Origin: Glossina fuscipes
Taxonomy: Eukaryota > Arthropoda > Insecta > Diptera > Glossinidae
Direction of reading: 5' to 3'
Length of the DNA: 64,000 nucleotides
Assembly: GCF_014805625.2 (NCBI RefSeq)
Contig: NW_023998434.1
Location: 710,576-774,575 of the forward strand
Positions 1 through 13,939 of this stretch are shown piece after piece. The notes under the pieces were generated by a model that did not search any database, was not told the origin of the DNA, and was given only the letters and a program-made list of their open reading frames with translations. The translations under genes and the position numbers were made by a program. Positions within the stretch are counted from its first letter, which is position 1. Each line of letters starts with the position of its first letter.

Positions 1-712
1 TTTTTCCTGAAAACAATGCGTCACGTATTATATTTTTTTCATGCTCGCCACGGAAATTCTGGACTTTTATTAATTTTGAAATTTATTGTCAAAAAAAAAA
101 AGTAAAGAAAATCTTTTTAACACAAATTCATTAATAACTTTCAATTATTGTGAATGTTTATGACTATTATCATTTTACTTATTTATTTATTTTTATTTTT
201 ATTTTTTTTTATATTAATTTTTTAAGCCAAAACCAGAAAATAAATCAAAAAATTTATAATTTTTTCAATACTTTATATGCAAGTGACTTGTTTTGTGTTG
301 TTTTTGTGAAATTTCTTCTTCTTTTTTTTCGCAGATTGATTTAATTGCATGTTATTTAAATATTTCATTTATATTTTTATTCATTTTATTTTAATTATAT
401 ATTACTTGCTCAGTGTATTTTTTTTTTTGTCGTTACTATTTTTCACTTCATTCTATAAACTTACATAACTAATTTATTTTTTATATTTTTATTTTTATTC
501 ACTGTTTTTCTTTTCTTTTTTTCTCTCTTTGTTTTTGTTTTATTTTTTTTATCAATTTGTTTTCATTTATTAGTTTATCCTTTGTTTGCTATTATATATG
601 ACTGTCATTTTTTTATTAATTTTTTTATTTTTTTGTTAATTTTATTTATTTATATATTTAGTTATTTTTGTTTTATTTAAATAATTGTATGGACAATTCA
701 AACTCTATTTGG
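1..712 (-). other. Probable 3' UTR and downstream flank of the beat-like gene
   Basis: Extremely AT-rich (T tracts on the plus strand, A tracts on the minus strand). TTTATT, the reverse complement of AATAAA, occurs many times here, so several candidate poly(A) signals exist for the minus-strand transcript and I cannot choose one. No coding signal seen; the 64-codon plus-strand frame at 150-344 is a poly-Phe/Ile/Leu artefact. Confidence 0.55.
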
Positions 713-1168
713 TCACAGCTGCTGCGGCTGTTGTTTTCGTAATGTTGTCATCAATAGTTGACTCCCTCTACTTTGGCATAAGTATTGTTGTCCTAACCAT
801 ACTGTTAGCGCTAAGGCGTATAAACACAATTTTAGTATTGGATTTTTTTGTTTTATACATGCGGCATTGCCGGTTAGCGCTGAATTATCCGGATCACCAT
901 TAAGACGTTTTGAACCTTCAAGTCCCAATAAATTCGGTGAAATAGTCGTAGGCGGCCCTATGCTTAGCATTATTCGTTGTTGTACATTTTTATGAAATAC
1001 ATGCAATATGGAAACCTCGCATAGTAAAAGTATACTTGTTTGATATTTTGGTACTGCTTGAAAGAAGCCCTGCAGCACTTGACTGTGCGGATAAATTTCC
1101 AAAGATGAATAAGTAGCTGAGCCCTCATATGTATCATGAGTAATACGTTGAAACGGTGTTTTGTAAAC
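713..1168 (-). CDS. beat-like: Beat-like gene, coding exon 5: end of Ig2, C-terminal hydrophobic segment, stop
   Basis: Acceptor TTTCGTTAG (AG at 1170-1169), then 151 codons to TGA at 715-713 (residues 186-336). It begins VYKTPFQRITHDTYEGSATY, continuing WYINGRK from exon 4. SSLEIYPHSQVLQGFF and Cys235 (LLLCEVSILHVFHK) complete Ig2. After a Gly/Pro/Asn-rich spacer (about residues 256-294), residues 296-310 (ILKLCLYALALTVWL) form a hydrophobic segment, followed by 26 mostly polar residues ending KQQPQQL. The segment may be a GPI-attachment signal, as described for some Beats, or a true membrane span with a short tail. The TGA is the first in-frame stop. Confidence 0.95.
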   Translation of the reverse strand, partial: VYKTPFQRITHDTYEGSATYSSLEIYPHSQVLQGFFQAVPKYQTSILLLCEVSILHVFHKNVQQRIMLSIGPPTTISPNLLGLEGSKRLNGDPDNSALTGNAACIKQKNPILKLCLYALALTVWLGQQYLCQSRGSQLLMTTLRKQQPQQL

Positions 1169-4100
1169 CTAACGAAATAGAACAAGCATAAAAAGAAGAT
1201 TGTGATGAAGCAAAGGTATAATAAATTGTATAAACAACATAACAATATATCAGCAATCTGAACAATTAAATGATATGATAAACAATTATATAAGTGACAT
1301 AGAAAACAAACTAATACGCTATCTATGATTTAACTCTTCAACGTTGCGAAAAATTAAATTGAATGAAAACTTTAGAAAACTATGAGTTTTTGAGTTTGCA
1401 GCTTCTAAGTCTATATCTACGCAAGATAGGTAGCAAGTCGGTTATTAAGGAAACAATTGTTTAATTTGATCTTAATTGTATCCTTCTATTTTCAACTATC
1501 GCCCTAGAAACATGACCGCAATTCATCAACCAAGCTTTTGTGATGTTATTCCGATGTTGCCTCCACTTTTATGCATTAGTTTCATGTCTCATCAAGCTTA
1601 AGAGAGACTTTGGTTCACCCAAGATATTTTGCTTTTGTATGTACTATATGTTAATGACCAGATAGAAATGGGTAAAGAAATAGAGCTGCCACAGGTTCAG
1701 TCCAAGAGTTATAATCGTGACATTTCCTTTACAATTGTAAAACGTAGAAATTTTGTATATGTTCATAAAATAACGCATAGGTGCGAGCTTCTGGAAAGTT
1801 GTTTCTATATATAGTCTGTGCAGTCATCCTTAATTCGAACGCAACGAAAATCGGGCGAATATATTTTCTATTTAGCTTTGAGTCCTATGCCCTCTTTGGC
1901 TCTTTTATGAAGTGTTGTACGTGAAAATGATTGGCCGATGGAGAGTTTGCATAGGATTAGAATATATGTTTGGCGATGGTACAGCAAATCGGATAATAAT
2001 AGTAAATCTTTTCTACAACAAATACTTTTTGGAATTCTTTTTGATATATGTTTATCATAAAATTAAAGTTATAAAGAACCCCATGTCTCTCTTCTCATCG
2101 ATTAGCTCAGCTAAATGCTTTGATTAAGATATTATGATCATTTACTTACTTTTCGGCCATTGATGTACCAAGTGACATTTGCCGGTGGATAGGAGGGACC
2201 AATTGTGCACACCGCTTTGAAATTATCATTTGATGTTATCACTTTCTTATCGACTTGCATAGCCGGATCATCTTTGGGCAATTCAATAACTTGCATATGC
2301 GCTGAACGTATATCAGTGTGAAAGAGTGGAGCATCCTCCGATACTTCACATTGATAATTGCCAGTTAATTCTCGAGTTACACCTTTAAGAGTGACCGAGG
2401 TAGCGTCTGAATTTGTTAACTGCATGTGTATACAATATTAAATCGGAGAGGAAAATAAAGCATAAAAAAACGTAAAGAGTGAGAATGAGAAAAGTAATTA
2501 TGATATTTTTTCTTTAATTGAAAAAAATATAAAAATAAAAAAAATAAAAACAAAAAAAAATTAAAATGTATTTTTAACAAAAGGTTATCAACACTTATAA
2601 TCACTTGACTGTCATGTACACGCACTGTTTTTATTATGTTAACCATAATAACGTTATCGCATAGAGTGGCTGCATGCTGCTGTTACGCTATTCTAGTGCT
2701 TTTCGGTTGCGTTATTATAATTTTCATGTTAATTATGTGCGTGTATTCGTGTGTGTTTGCATACTTTAGTTAATGGATTGTATTGTTTTTAATTTATAAT
2801 TAAAAATTTTGTTATATTTGGTTCTCGTTGTCGACGTTGTCTGCTCTTTTTTCTTTTTTTTTTTTTTTTTTTTGTTTTTAACTTAATTTTACTTATTTAA
2901 AGACTGACACAGACTTTTTAATATAATAAGTGGATAAGTGCACAAGTCAGACATTTAAAGAGCGTATGTTCTTGAAACCGAACACGTTAAATAATTTCAT
3001 CCACGCAGCCATTTAGTTGAAAGCGCTTAAGGCTATTTTCATTTTAAACACATTATGTTAAATTTGTTTTGCAATTAATCAAAAATGAGAAAGTTTTTGT
3101 ATATAGCGGAGTTTTCTTGTTGCACTTCTATAATAATCCTAAGTGGATTCTGTTAGATTGTTTTGATTTCCGATATCATGGTATACTAAGTTTCTGTGAA
3201 TCTATCCATAATCCAGAACGTCTTAGTTTAGACCTGCATTGATTTAGAATTATTTTCTGAATCGATTTAAACTTATCTGGCCGTTGGATGTGTGTTCAGG
3301 CGTTTTTATGTTCAATCAGGTCGAAACTTTTGAAATTTACTAGACTTGCATATATCGGGTCAAGGACGGTGCGCACCAAAAGTGGATTGAATCGGACCAT
3401 GCGGTCACGATCACTCTCTATACAATGCCTAAAATTGAAGCAGTGGTTGTATGAAAGAAAGAAGCAGTTTTCCAATATTCTTTACCGAATTTACCAAGTG
3501 ATATGAATTTGGGAATTTGGAATTTTGAATCGGTTACTATGAAAATTAAATGTTTATCCGATAAAAAAAACACTGATTTTCAATATTTTATAGTCGAAAC
3601 TGGTCTACACAAGTAATTGGTTGAGAGCAGTGAAAGATGAACATATTTTGTAAATCCTTTACGAAAGTCCTCACGAGAATAAAGCATATTAAGCAAAGAA
3701 GCCTAAATTTACGATAGAAAAAACGTAGGTTCTTCTTATCTTAGCTTTTTAGTTAACCTGATAAATAGCGTTAGAGATTCGCCAGCCTTTTGGAATGAAA
3801 TGAATTTCAACGCTCCTATCAGTTCGCAAAATTCTATTCTTGACGTTTAAACCATAAACTGTTTAACTCACTTAATGTAATTGCAGCATCGAACTCTACA
3901 ACAAATCGTAAAAAAAAAACACTTTATAATTATCGATCATTGCCGATATTGTATCTTAGCAAGGTCGCTCATTGAAGTCGTACATAGTATTCAATTCAGG
4001 GTTGCCAAGCCTTGTCCTAGTCTTTATTCGCACTTCTATACTTAAGGTCTTCAACTTTTCGAGACGGAACATAAACGTTCACATTGTCTTTTTCACGTGA

Positions 4101-7100
4101 GCCGTTTACTTGCGTTAATAATTTTTCTTAAACAATTTGAGATAAGTCTTAACTAACAAATCCTTTTCCATATGTAATGCTAAGAAAAAATTTTAAATCT
4201 TTTATGAATAAGTATTTAAAGGAAGGCGCTGCAGCTAGTTAGTTAAAAATACAATGGGTGACAGACTATTCAAGTTTTATGTATATGGAAGACATACTTT
4301 AGCCGTGCCTTAGGCATAGCTCAATAAATCTCATGAATAGAAAATATATTCTTGGTACTTAGATACAAGATGTTAGACAGGAAAACGTAGGAGTAAATAA
4401 GCGCTTCCGTATCTGAGTGCTTTGTTTTTATTGCTCGTATTACACATGCGATATGAAGCTGCTGCTGCTTGCTTTAAACCATTAAATATCAAATTCTAAA
4501 GTTAATATACTTTGTCGCTCTGTTTGAAATTCTCAGCATATTACGTTGTTAACTGTGATGAACTTAAAAGGAAGCAATTCAAATTGTTAAAAAAAAATAA
4601 AAAATAAAAAAAAGCAAGAAATATTGTAATATTTCAATACTATAAACAGAGTGTCGGATAAAAGCAGAAATCCATCACAAATACTGGCCGATGGTTACAT
4701 TAACACTTGTTCAACCATCTGCCCGGATATATATGCGCATAGTGATTCTTTTTCAATCCAATCGATAACTTAATTAAAACAAATTGAAAATTCGTAACAC
4801 ACCAGGATGGACCTGAACGAATTTTTTCCTTTTTTTTTTTGACAAATTTGTCAATCATATGAAATTTCAACGAAATAAATTAAAAAAAAAAAATAAATAA
4901 ATAAAACCAAAAAAATTATGAATCTCTCGTCCTTTTGATTGCAAGCAACCGCTGATGATGGCAAAACCGCTAACATAACGCCTGACAACACATTGTGATG
5001 CGTTGAAATAAAAAAATAAATAAAAAAAAAAATAAAAATAAATAAATAAAAATAAAAATTGTTTTTTGTATTGATTATAACGCAAAATATCTCTTCCGCT
5101 CTCTCTCACTCTCTCGCATAAACACACACACACACACGCACACACACACATGTGCACACATGCACATTTACATGAGAGCATGAATATGTATATATTAACA
5201 ACGATGAAATAAAATTTTAATATATTCCGGACTTTGATGTATATTGGAGAGGAAACCGACACCGTTCAGGCTTAACATGCAAAATGGATATTGTTCGCGA
5301 GAAAAGCTAAAAATCACAATTTTTAAAGGGTGTCGGGCAAAGCGAATTTTTTCCCTCTAAATTATGGTTAGAAATCTAATTATGTATTGAAAAATTGGAA
5401 GAAAAAAAAAACAAAAAAAAAAAAATTAATAAAAACAATCCTTGATTTTGAACACTAAAAATTTCCGAAACGCCAAAATAAAGAAGAAAAACGCACACAC
5501 ACACACACACACGCACACATGAAAGCATAAATTTTGTAAGTCCATCAACGGGTTCGATGAAATGTTCACGGCCTACAAAATTGCACACCTTCACGGATAT
5601 GCCTGCTTGCACCCATCCATATGCGATAGATATGCGACATAATACCTTTAGGCATTTGCATGTAATGCATGTGTTACTCTCCTATGCATAACTCTAGAAA
5701 CCAATCAAGCAAATATTAGCAGTGAAGTATAGTAGTAAAGCATTATATAAAAATAAAAAAAATAAATAAAAAAAATAAATAAAAAACATTTTTATTTCTA
5801 CGCTACTGTATGCGATTGCAAAGCCCTTTAGCTATATAAACATACGTGTACACATAAAATTTTGCAAACGACCAGTAGTATATGCTATATAGTTATTGAT
5901 TTTGGTTCTTTTGCGTATGTGTTAGAATTCTGCGAATATATTTCTCTTGTTTAATTGAAATTCACTCATATTTCGTATTTGAATACATATCGTACTGATT
6001 TTGCTTTTTCCTTATATTTATGTTATTTGATTTCTATTTTTATTTTTTTTTTTTCAATTTTATATTCGCAGATATACTAGGAGTGATGTCGGCACGTTTG
6101 CACCATTTACAAATACTGGATATACTGTTCCGGAGTAGCTTAACATTTTGCTTCGTTCCATACATGGAAGAAGTAAATTCATCGAAAACTTCTATTGATG
6201 GTTGAAAACAAAGCAAAAAACAAAGCAAATCATTTTGTAAGTACATTATTTGAAAAATCATTACATCCATCATTACATTGAATTGTATTTAAACTTTTTA
6301 CAAGGAACACTTTTAATTAAAACATTATTATGCTAATACCCGATATATTTATGCTTAGCAGCAATTGATGAGCAATCCAATATTCGTTCTAAGCCAATTC
6401 ATAAAACTTTCTTATTTTTATTCTAATCGTTTTTTCAACATGCATATATATATATATATATATATATATTCCCGCTGAGATAACGTTGATGATGATAAGC
6501 TGTTTTATTTTGCTTTTGGCACAACAAACAGCACATATTCTCTGTATGTCTGAATTTGAGAGTGAAGAGACTTAATTGCTTGTTTTCACATATCGTACAT
6601 TGTTTCTAATCATTCATTTAACTATTAGTTGTTCAATGTATATATGGCAATATATGCGAATAGCTGTAAGAGTAACTAACTAACAAGCCGTCTATATTTC
6701 GATTATTGAAAAGAGATTGCAACAAAGCTGTTGAACTATAATTTCTTTTATACCGTTGATCTTAAATTCTTGTCTGTTTTATTTATTGATTTGTTTGTTT
6801 TTGCGTTCACATTTTGAACTTCCTATTGAAACTTCCTGATTAAATTATCTTCTATGTCGAAATAATTCCAAAGTATAAATGCATTGATTGGCATTATATA
6901 AAATATTGTTTGCTGTCTGTTCTTGTTGTTGTTGTTTTGTTTTTTTAGAGCAAATCAAGCTATCAGGTAATTTTAATTAGTCATTTAAGTGAAATCGTAA
7001 TTTTCAATGCAAACTTTTAGCTCAATAGCAAACTTCATCTTCTAGTGTAGTCGTCTAGTGTACATGTAGAAAAATATTCCTTCTTCGTACAATCACATTC

Positions 7101-9710
7101 TACAACATTCAATTATGACGTTATCTATTATACAAAATGACAATTTTTCAAAATATTTTTCCAATCTGCTCGCTTCACAAACAACCACTTCAAACATAAT
7201 TTAAATTTTAAAAGAAAATTTCACTCTAAATAAATCTTCCGAAATTAAATTTCTGAAGAAGTTCGATCTTCTAGCTTCTCTTTCCTCTTTCAATTCTTCA
7301 ATAACAATTCTTAGAATATTTTGTTTCACGTTTATATACTACGAGCAAGTTATATATTTACTTAGCATTTTTATTGAAAAATTGAAGCAAACTTACAACC
7401 AAAGGTTGCAGCGAAACGAACTCCACTAAGAATTTGATTTCATCAATTAGGCTGAGTAACTTTTTAATATTTTCAACGTTTTTTTGCAAATCCTCGCTAC
7501 GTTCTCCGAATCGGTCGGCGTGGAGTACGTCGGTGCTATGATTTAAGCTAGCAACGCCTACAACTTTCAAAGAGTAACGTTACATAATTTAAGAAAATGC
7601 AAGACAATGTTCCCTTCTTGGGTATCTCCACTTCCCACTTGCTATTTATTCTATCAACAATTACGTGCTGGAGAATATAACTTGCTTTAAAGATTTGGGT
7701 ATAATGCTTGACTCCGCGCTCAAGCTTAGCCGATTTTGGGCTTTATTAGGACATGGGTTAAAGATCGGCATACTTGCAAACGTCTATATATACTGCGCTT
7801 GTTTGTCCGATTTTTGTATATTTTTTAATTCTGTGCGCATCTTATTATCAATATCAGATTGATCGAGTTGAGTCTGCGTAGAAAAATTTTCTTCTCTTTG
7901 CTTTGCGTGTTTTGCCAGGGGATGCCGCTAGAATTCTTCCGTCATATGAAAACAAACTTAACCTGACACGATTGTCGTCAATGGTCAGAAGATGGGAAGT
8001 GATCAGGTTTAAATTGATTTCGAGCTGAGTTTTCTCTTCTCTTCTATTAAGCATTGTCGACATCAATGTTCCGGGTCGATCTTTATGACACTGTCTTCCA
8101 GCTTTATAACTCACTCATTGCCTTATGAATTATTTAATGTTTAGTTCATTTCGCTTCGTATGTAGGCTTTATAACAGAAGGAAGAACTTTCTTTGATCTT
8201 GTTTTGATCAGTTTGGTGATTCTATTATTACAATTAAAAGTATAGTTATATATATTGTTATGCTGCCTAATGCAGCACTACCCGATTAGATATTCGTATT
8301 ATTATTATTATTATTATTATTAGTAGTATTAGCTTAAGTTTAAGTTTAGGCTTCTTTGCAGTTCTTCTAGTTTTTTTGATTGGAATTTGGTTGGGAATAA
8401 ATAAATTTTCGAGAAAATGCAATAAGGACGAGAAAAACTTTTATGGAAATTGTGAGTAGTGCATCGAGCGAACAATTTGTCAATACATTTTTATAAAACT
8501 CAATTGATCGTTTCAATGTAGCTGAGTTCGAGACATATCGTTTCAAGTATAGATGGGCGCTTGAGTGACTGTGTTTGTTTTCTTCCAATTTGACACATAC
8601 TTTTAAATAGTATTAAATTAACTCGACACTAAAAGAACGATAAAACGAATATTTATAATGATGAAATGATAAAATCTCATGTTCATATATATGAAATTTG
8701 TACGGTAGAGGAATAAGAAATCTTCAGTTTACGTCAGGTCATGCGAGGACTTTTTAAATCTATTAGAGTAGTAAACATACCGTTTAGCAATGATTAACAG
8801 CATACTGGTCTCATGTGTTGCCGGGCGACGATGATTAGCTAATTGTGGTCATCATTTCACAAAGACGTCAGACGATTCTCGTTTATTAAGTTTAATAGTT
8901 GTTTGCTACATTTCTTAGATATGGGAGGGAAAGTGTTTAGCATTTGCTCGTACTAGCAAATTCGTGTACCGTAATTCGCTTATTCGAAGTTTATAATCTT
9001 CGTCTTTGTCTCCTAAAATTATGCTAGAGTAAGTGCAAAATCGAGTTCAATTTTGAAACGAATCAATTTTTTTTTCCTTAGCTAGCCTTTTAGCGGATTT
9101 TGACTTCACAACTTGTTCAAGTCAAACCAAATTAAGGGTAATTTATTCAGTTTATTGGATTTAATTTTTCATTGAATTCGATTTCTCAACTAAGAGGTTT
9201 ATTTTTGACGCTCCTTCGACCACTTGAATGTCTTATGTAAGACATAGATATTATTAAAACCGAACAAATTGTGATGTGCGATTGAATAAATTAAGAAATC
9301 TGAATCGATAATAGGCATATGATATAAAATATATAAGTTAAAAGTACAATTATAGACTAGAAATCAAAAGCGGCTTTAATTCCTTTCTATCAGGTTCGCA
9401 AAAAGTATTCATTCTGTAATCATTTTTAAAACTGATTAGGTAATGAGAATGGAATATGGTAATGGAGGAGCACAGCAAAGGCATGCATTTGCTTCAAAAC
9501 TCTTGCCTGTCTTGCGTATAATTAGGCTTCAAATGCACAGCAACAATAGCGATAATAAAGCAAAAAAAAAAAAGAAAAAAAAAAAAAAGAGTTTAATTAA
9601 CTACCCCTTAGCTTACGAATCGATGTCGATGTTTTTAATGCATCGCTATGCAACTTTAGATATTTACAAAGCAATACAACAAAGCGTTGCAAAAATGTAC
9701 GGAAATACAA

Positions 9711-9745
<35 letters not shown>

Positions 9746-12700
9746 ATACTTTTCCCTAGATTTAGTCATTCATTCGTTTTCCCCTTGTTTTATATGTATA
9801 GTCTCTAAGCAATTAGATGTTGGAAAAAAATTGAAAATGTTTACGCTTCATTGCAATGGTGTGAACGATGCTCAATGAAGGGCTAACCCTGTGAAAGGCT
9901 TCGATGCGCGCTAACTGTTTTGTTGTGGCTTAAAAACGAACTCATATCGACATATTTAATAATTTTATTGGGGAAAGCAATTTTTCTGTTTTTTTGTTTT
10001 TTTTTTTCTTTTTTTGTTATTATTGCTTTTTTCCAATCTCTGTTTTGCCCTCCACATTGTTCCCTTCCATGGGAATTAATTAAAAATGAAAGCATTACGC
10101 AGTTGATATTTTTTCGTAATCGATGTATTAAATATAAAACAAATTAAATATAAAAAAAAATGTGACGGGTCCCAACTGTTCATCTTTTTTATACTGATAA
10201 ATCGTCGAGCGTTGTAAAATAAAATAAATTTTTGCGCTTATAATGAAACGGATCAAAAATTTTACCACTACATCAGTTATACTGAAATTATCCGAAATAA
10301 TGCATCAAAGAGCTAAACTTGATTATATGTAGTGCTTATTACAAATAAATAACGGATTTAAATCTTTTAGAATATCGAATGAATGCACATATATATTAAA
10401 TGTGTGAATAAATAAATTAGATAGAGAATAGATATGTATATGTGCTTATATATGTTTACATATTTATACATATTTATATATGTACATCTGAATATGCCTG
10501 TATATATATATATACATATATCTATATATGCACAACACATGCTGACATAAGTATATACGTATATGTATATACGCATGAAAGGGATGTTCTTAATTAGTTT
10601 TAAAGAATAGCTATTGCAAATTGAATCGCGGGTATGCTTATTAATTGATTTAGCCGCCATCGCTGTAAGTCCTATCGGAGTCAAAGTTAAGACATGGAAA
10701 AGCTATTTACATTTGCTTCCATTGATCCGTGTTGCAAGCCGATAGTTCCAAGCGCGATATAACACCCAACCCACCTTATTCTCCACGTCCAATCCCCAGC
10801 AACTATATTCTGTGGTTAAATCTCAAGAGCATCCTCGGCAGGCAAGATTTGGATTAAAATATGACTTTATTGTGAAAATTGGAAAGTATTTTGAAAGTCT
10901 TGATAAAATGGTCTTGAAGGGGCCTAAGTAATAGAATAAAATCGAATTTTGTAAAAAGTACTTTTTTTTTTTTTCTACTTAGCTCGGAAAATTTTCAGCC
11001 AACCCGCATAAAAAGTGCGATACAAACTAATGGCAAATTATTCATAAAGATTTGTGTTTGCATTCTTTTAAAGTTGTGAAGCAAGTGCTTCCTTAAGGAT
11101 ACCATTTGCAACGGCCTGCATATATCAATAAGAGATTACAGTGTATTTTCATCACAAGCTGTAAATCTTCTTCAGTGATGCTCTTACAGGGAGAAGGGGA
11201 ACTTTTGTAAAGTTTCTTCGCTTTGTGTGTCGTCGTGAATGCCCACGCACGGCATACAAGATGACTATTCACCTCGGTATTGTATGTTCTAACTTGGAAG
11301 AATTATAATTCTTTTCGTTTTTTTTTTTCATTTTTTTTTTTTTTTTTTTTTTTGTGACAAAATTGCTGTTGCATAACTTTGTTGCTATGCATAATGTTAC
11401 GACGAAAAAGCACCATAGCATGAACTTATATGATTATGAGGCACCTTCCGCTAATGTAAAAATGTTTTACTTAAGTTTTTATAATAGTTGTTGTGCTTTT
11501 CACATATACAAATATACAAATATACTTATGTCTGCATGTGTCATGCTAAGCCACTCTTCGAGTCTCTTCGTAAATATTATAGTATCGTCCACTTTGTTGG
11601 CAATGTGTGGCCTGATTGCCAAACAGCTAGGAATAGAACAAAACATAGAAAATGCAGAGATTATTATGTGGCGTGAAGAGGAAAGCTTCCGCTACTTCCG
11701 AAAGTTGTTTGTAACAGTTGAAATTAGCGTGTGTGTATGTGTTTATGTTTTATTATACCACCCGCGCAACTCTGGCAAATGTGTTGTTATTACATATTTA
11801 TCTCTTTTACTATTTTTTTGTTTTTTTTTTTTTTTTTGTACGTTGGTCTTGTGTAATAAAATTTTTGCACTTTAGCCGACGAAGTCAATGCGGATGAAAG
11901 CGGTAGGGTGTTGTAGTTGGTCGAGCATTTAAGTAAATGAACTGTTTCCGTTTTGGTGTAGAAAAATATCAATGTTGTGTTTTGAAAAGCGAATTGTAAT
12001 GCATATATACGTATATATGTACACATGTATACATTTATACATTGTGCTTGTCCATTTATTTCTACACGTAAACTAAATAAAACTACAACAATACTTTACT
12101 TAATTATTACTCTGAAGAGTTGCCAAAGATTTTTTTCTACTCGCTTGCTAACACTTATATGTTAGAATATTAAACTTGTCCCATTGTACGTACTACACGA
12201 TCATGACTTTCAATATAACTTACTCTTACTACGTTTTATATGTATAGGTGTACTTTTGTAAAGTAAAAATATTCATGTGAAATGCATTGAAATATTAACA
12301 TAAGGGAAAAGATACAATGTGCATTGAATTTAGTTCTAATGGCAAAGTAAATAAACTTCAGGTAACGTGTTTCAAAAATGTCAAATCCCTTCTCAAGAAA
12401 TTTTGGATTATGTCATTTCTTTTGAAATAGTTTAACACCTTAGTTACATTTTCATTTGCAAATTGTCTGTTTTCTTTGTATAGCGGTCCGGAAGTTGACT
12501 TGAACGCTTGACTTTTGAACTCTTAATCGAAGCTTAAACTTATATTTCTCAATCTCGTGAGATTTTAACCTCTGATCACTAAAATAATTTGAATTTTATA
12601 TTAAGGTTTTGTGAACCATTGTAACTCATCTCACATCTTATGGGATTAGATGTTTCAATCTAGATCATTATTGCAGCAAAACCGGGTTTCTGTTTATTTA

Positions 12701-13903
12701 TGGAACAACTTTCGTACCTAGTGTTGTTTTTATTTCGGACATCTCATCTCTATGATACTCGCATCCATTTCAAGTATGCAATGAATTTCTTTTAACTCCA
12801 ATTTTATATTCAATTTTACATTTATTTCTAAATTGTATGCACTATGTGTAATAGGTGTGCAAAGAAATTTTCGGCATTTTTTGAAAAAATCCAAATTTAC
12901 TTTAGCATGCTTGATAAAAAGCTTAATAGTCGATGTATTCATTATGGTCATGTGGTAATCAATAGGAGCCTAATTTAGGAAGTAAGCCGCAAGATAATTG
13001 GGAAGTAGTTCCCAATTCAACTCGAAAATTACTTGGTTGATTGTTTTTGTTGTATGCGGGCTGGCCTTCCCATAAAGTGAAACTATTTCTCTAGTTCCTT
13101 TAGCTCGTAACTGGGACGTTTCCATGAAGCGTTGTACTTAGTTTGACTATTTGGACCTAATACCTTCCAGATGTACCAATTTCATTAGACTTTAGAAATT
13201 CCTGCTTTCTAACCCCACTAAATGCATGGTAATGTGCCACATCTCGGTATTCAGCTTTGCAAAAGATCTGAATAGTTAGTTATTCTGGGTCAACATATGC
13301 TTTTCTTTGTTTAGGATTCTAATACCATAAATGCTTATTTACTGCTGCTTTACTCTTCAAAACCCACTAAACGATACCTTGCCAATAACTTAAGTACCCC
13401 TAAAATGGCGAAAGAAATGAATTCAGCAAGTATGTTTGTTTGTTGTGTACCATACCTCGAAGAGTTCAGTTTCTCGATATGCAGTTGGGACTACTGCTTG
13501 ACTTTCGAACTTTCATTTCTATTGCATAGTTCGATCAAACTGACTGATGTGTCACACTAACGTTTCACTAACGCTACACATTTTGTAGTATATTTTTATT
13601 GTCGCATTATGCTTCCGCGTACTTTCTATTACAATTTCATTTTCATAAAATCGCAGGATCCTCGTACATATTTGATTACGAAGTATTTCAATACTTTTAA
13701 GCACGCAAATTATACGAAGTATGTATATATATATATACATAGTTTTTCCAAGAGGGAGTTTGAAAAAAGTAATATCTTGCATCTGTTAAGCAGACAAACA
13801 TATGAACTTTGTGCATGTTGTTGTACGAGCATTTGAAATGAGCACATTTTGTCTTAAAAGCTTTACGTGTTAATGATCATTTTTAATATTTTAATGGACT
13901 TTA

Positions 13904-13939
<36 letters not shown>

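Noticed and set aside
970..1245. 91-codon minus-strand frame
   Set aside because: Shadow frame of beat exon 5, which reads in another frame with the family motifs and proper splice acceptor.
2416..2646. 76-codon minus-strand frame ending at exon 4
   Set aside because: Poly-Phe/Leu frame through intron 3 sequence, not in the Beat frame.
7854..8114. 86-codon minus-strand frame
   Set aside because: Antisense shadow of the Jockey-type RT relic, whose plus-strand reading has recognisable motifs.
9443..9878. 121- and 63-codon frames
   Set aside because: Driven by a poly-A tract (poly-Lys) and the CT microsatellite (Ser/Leu runs).
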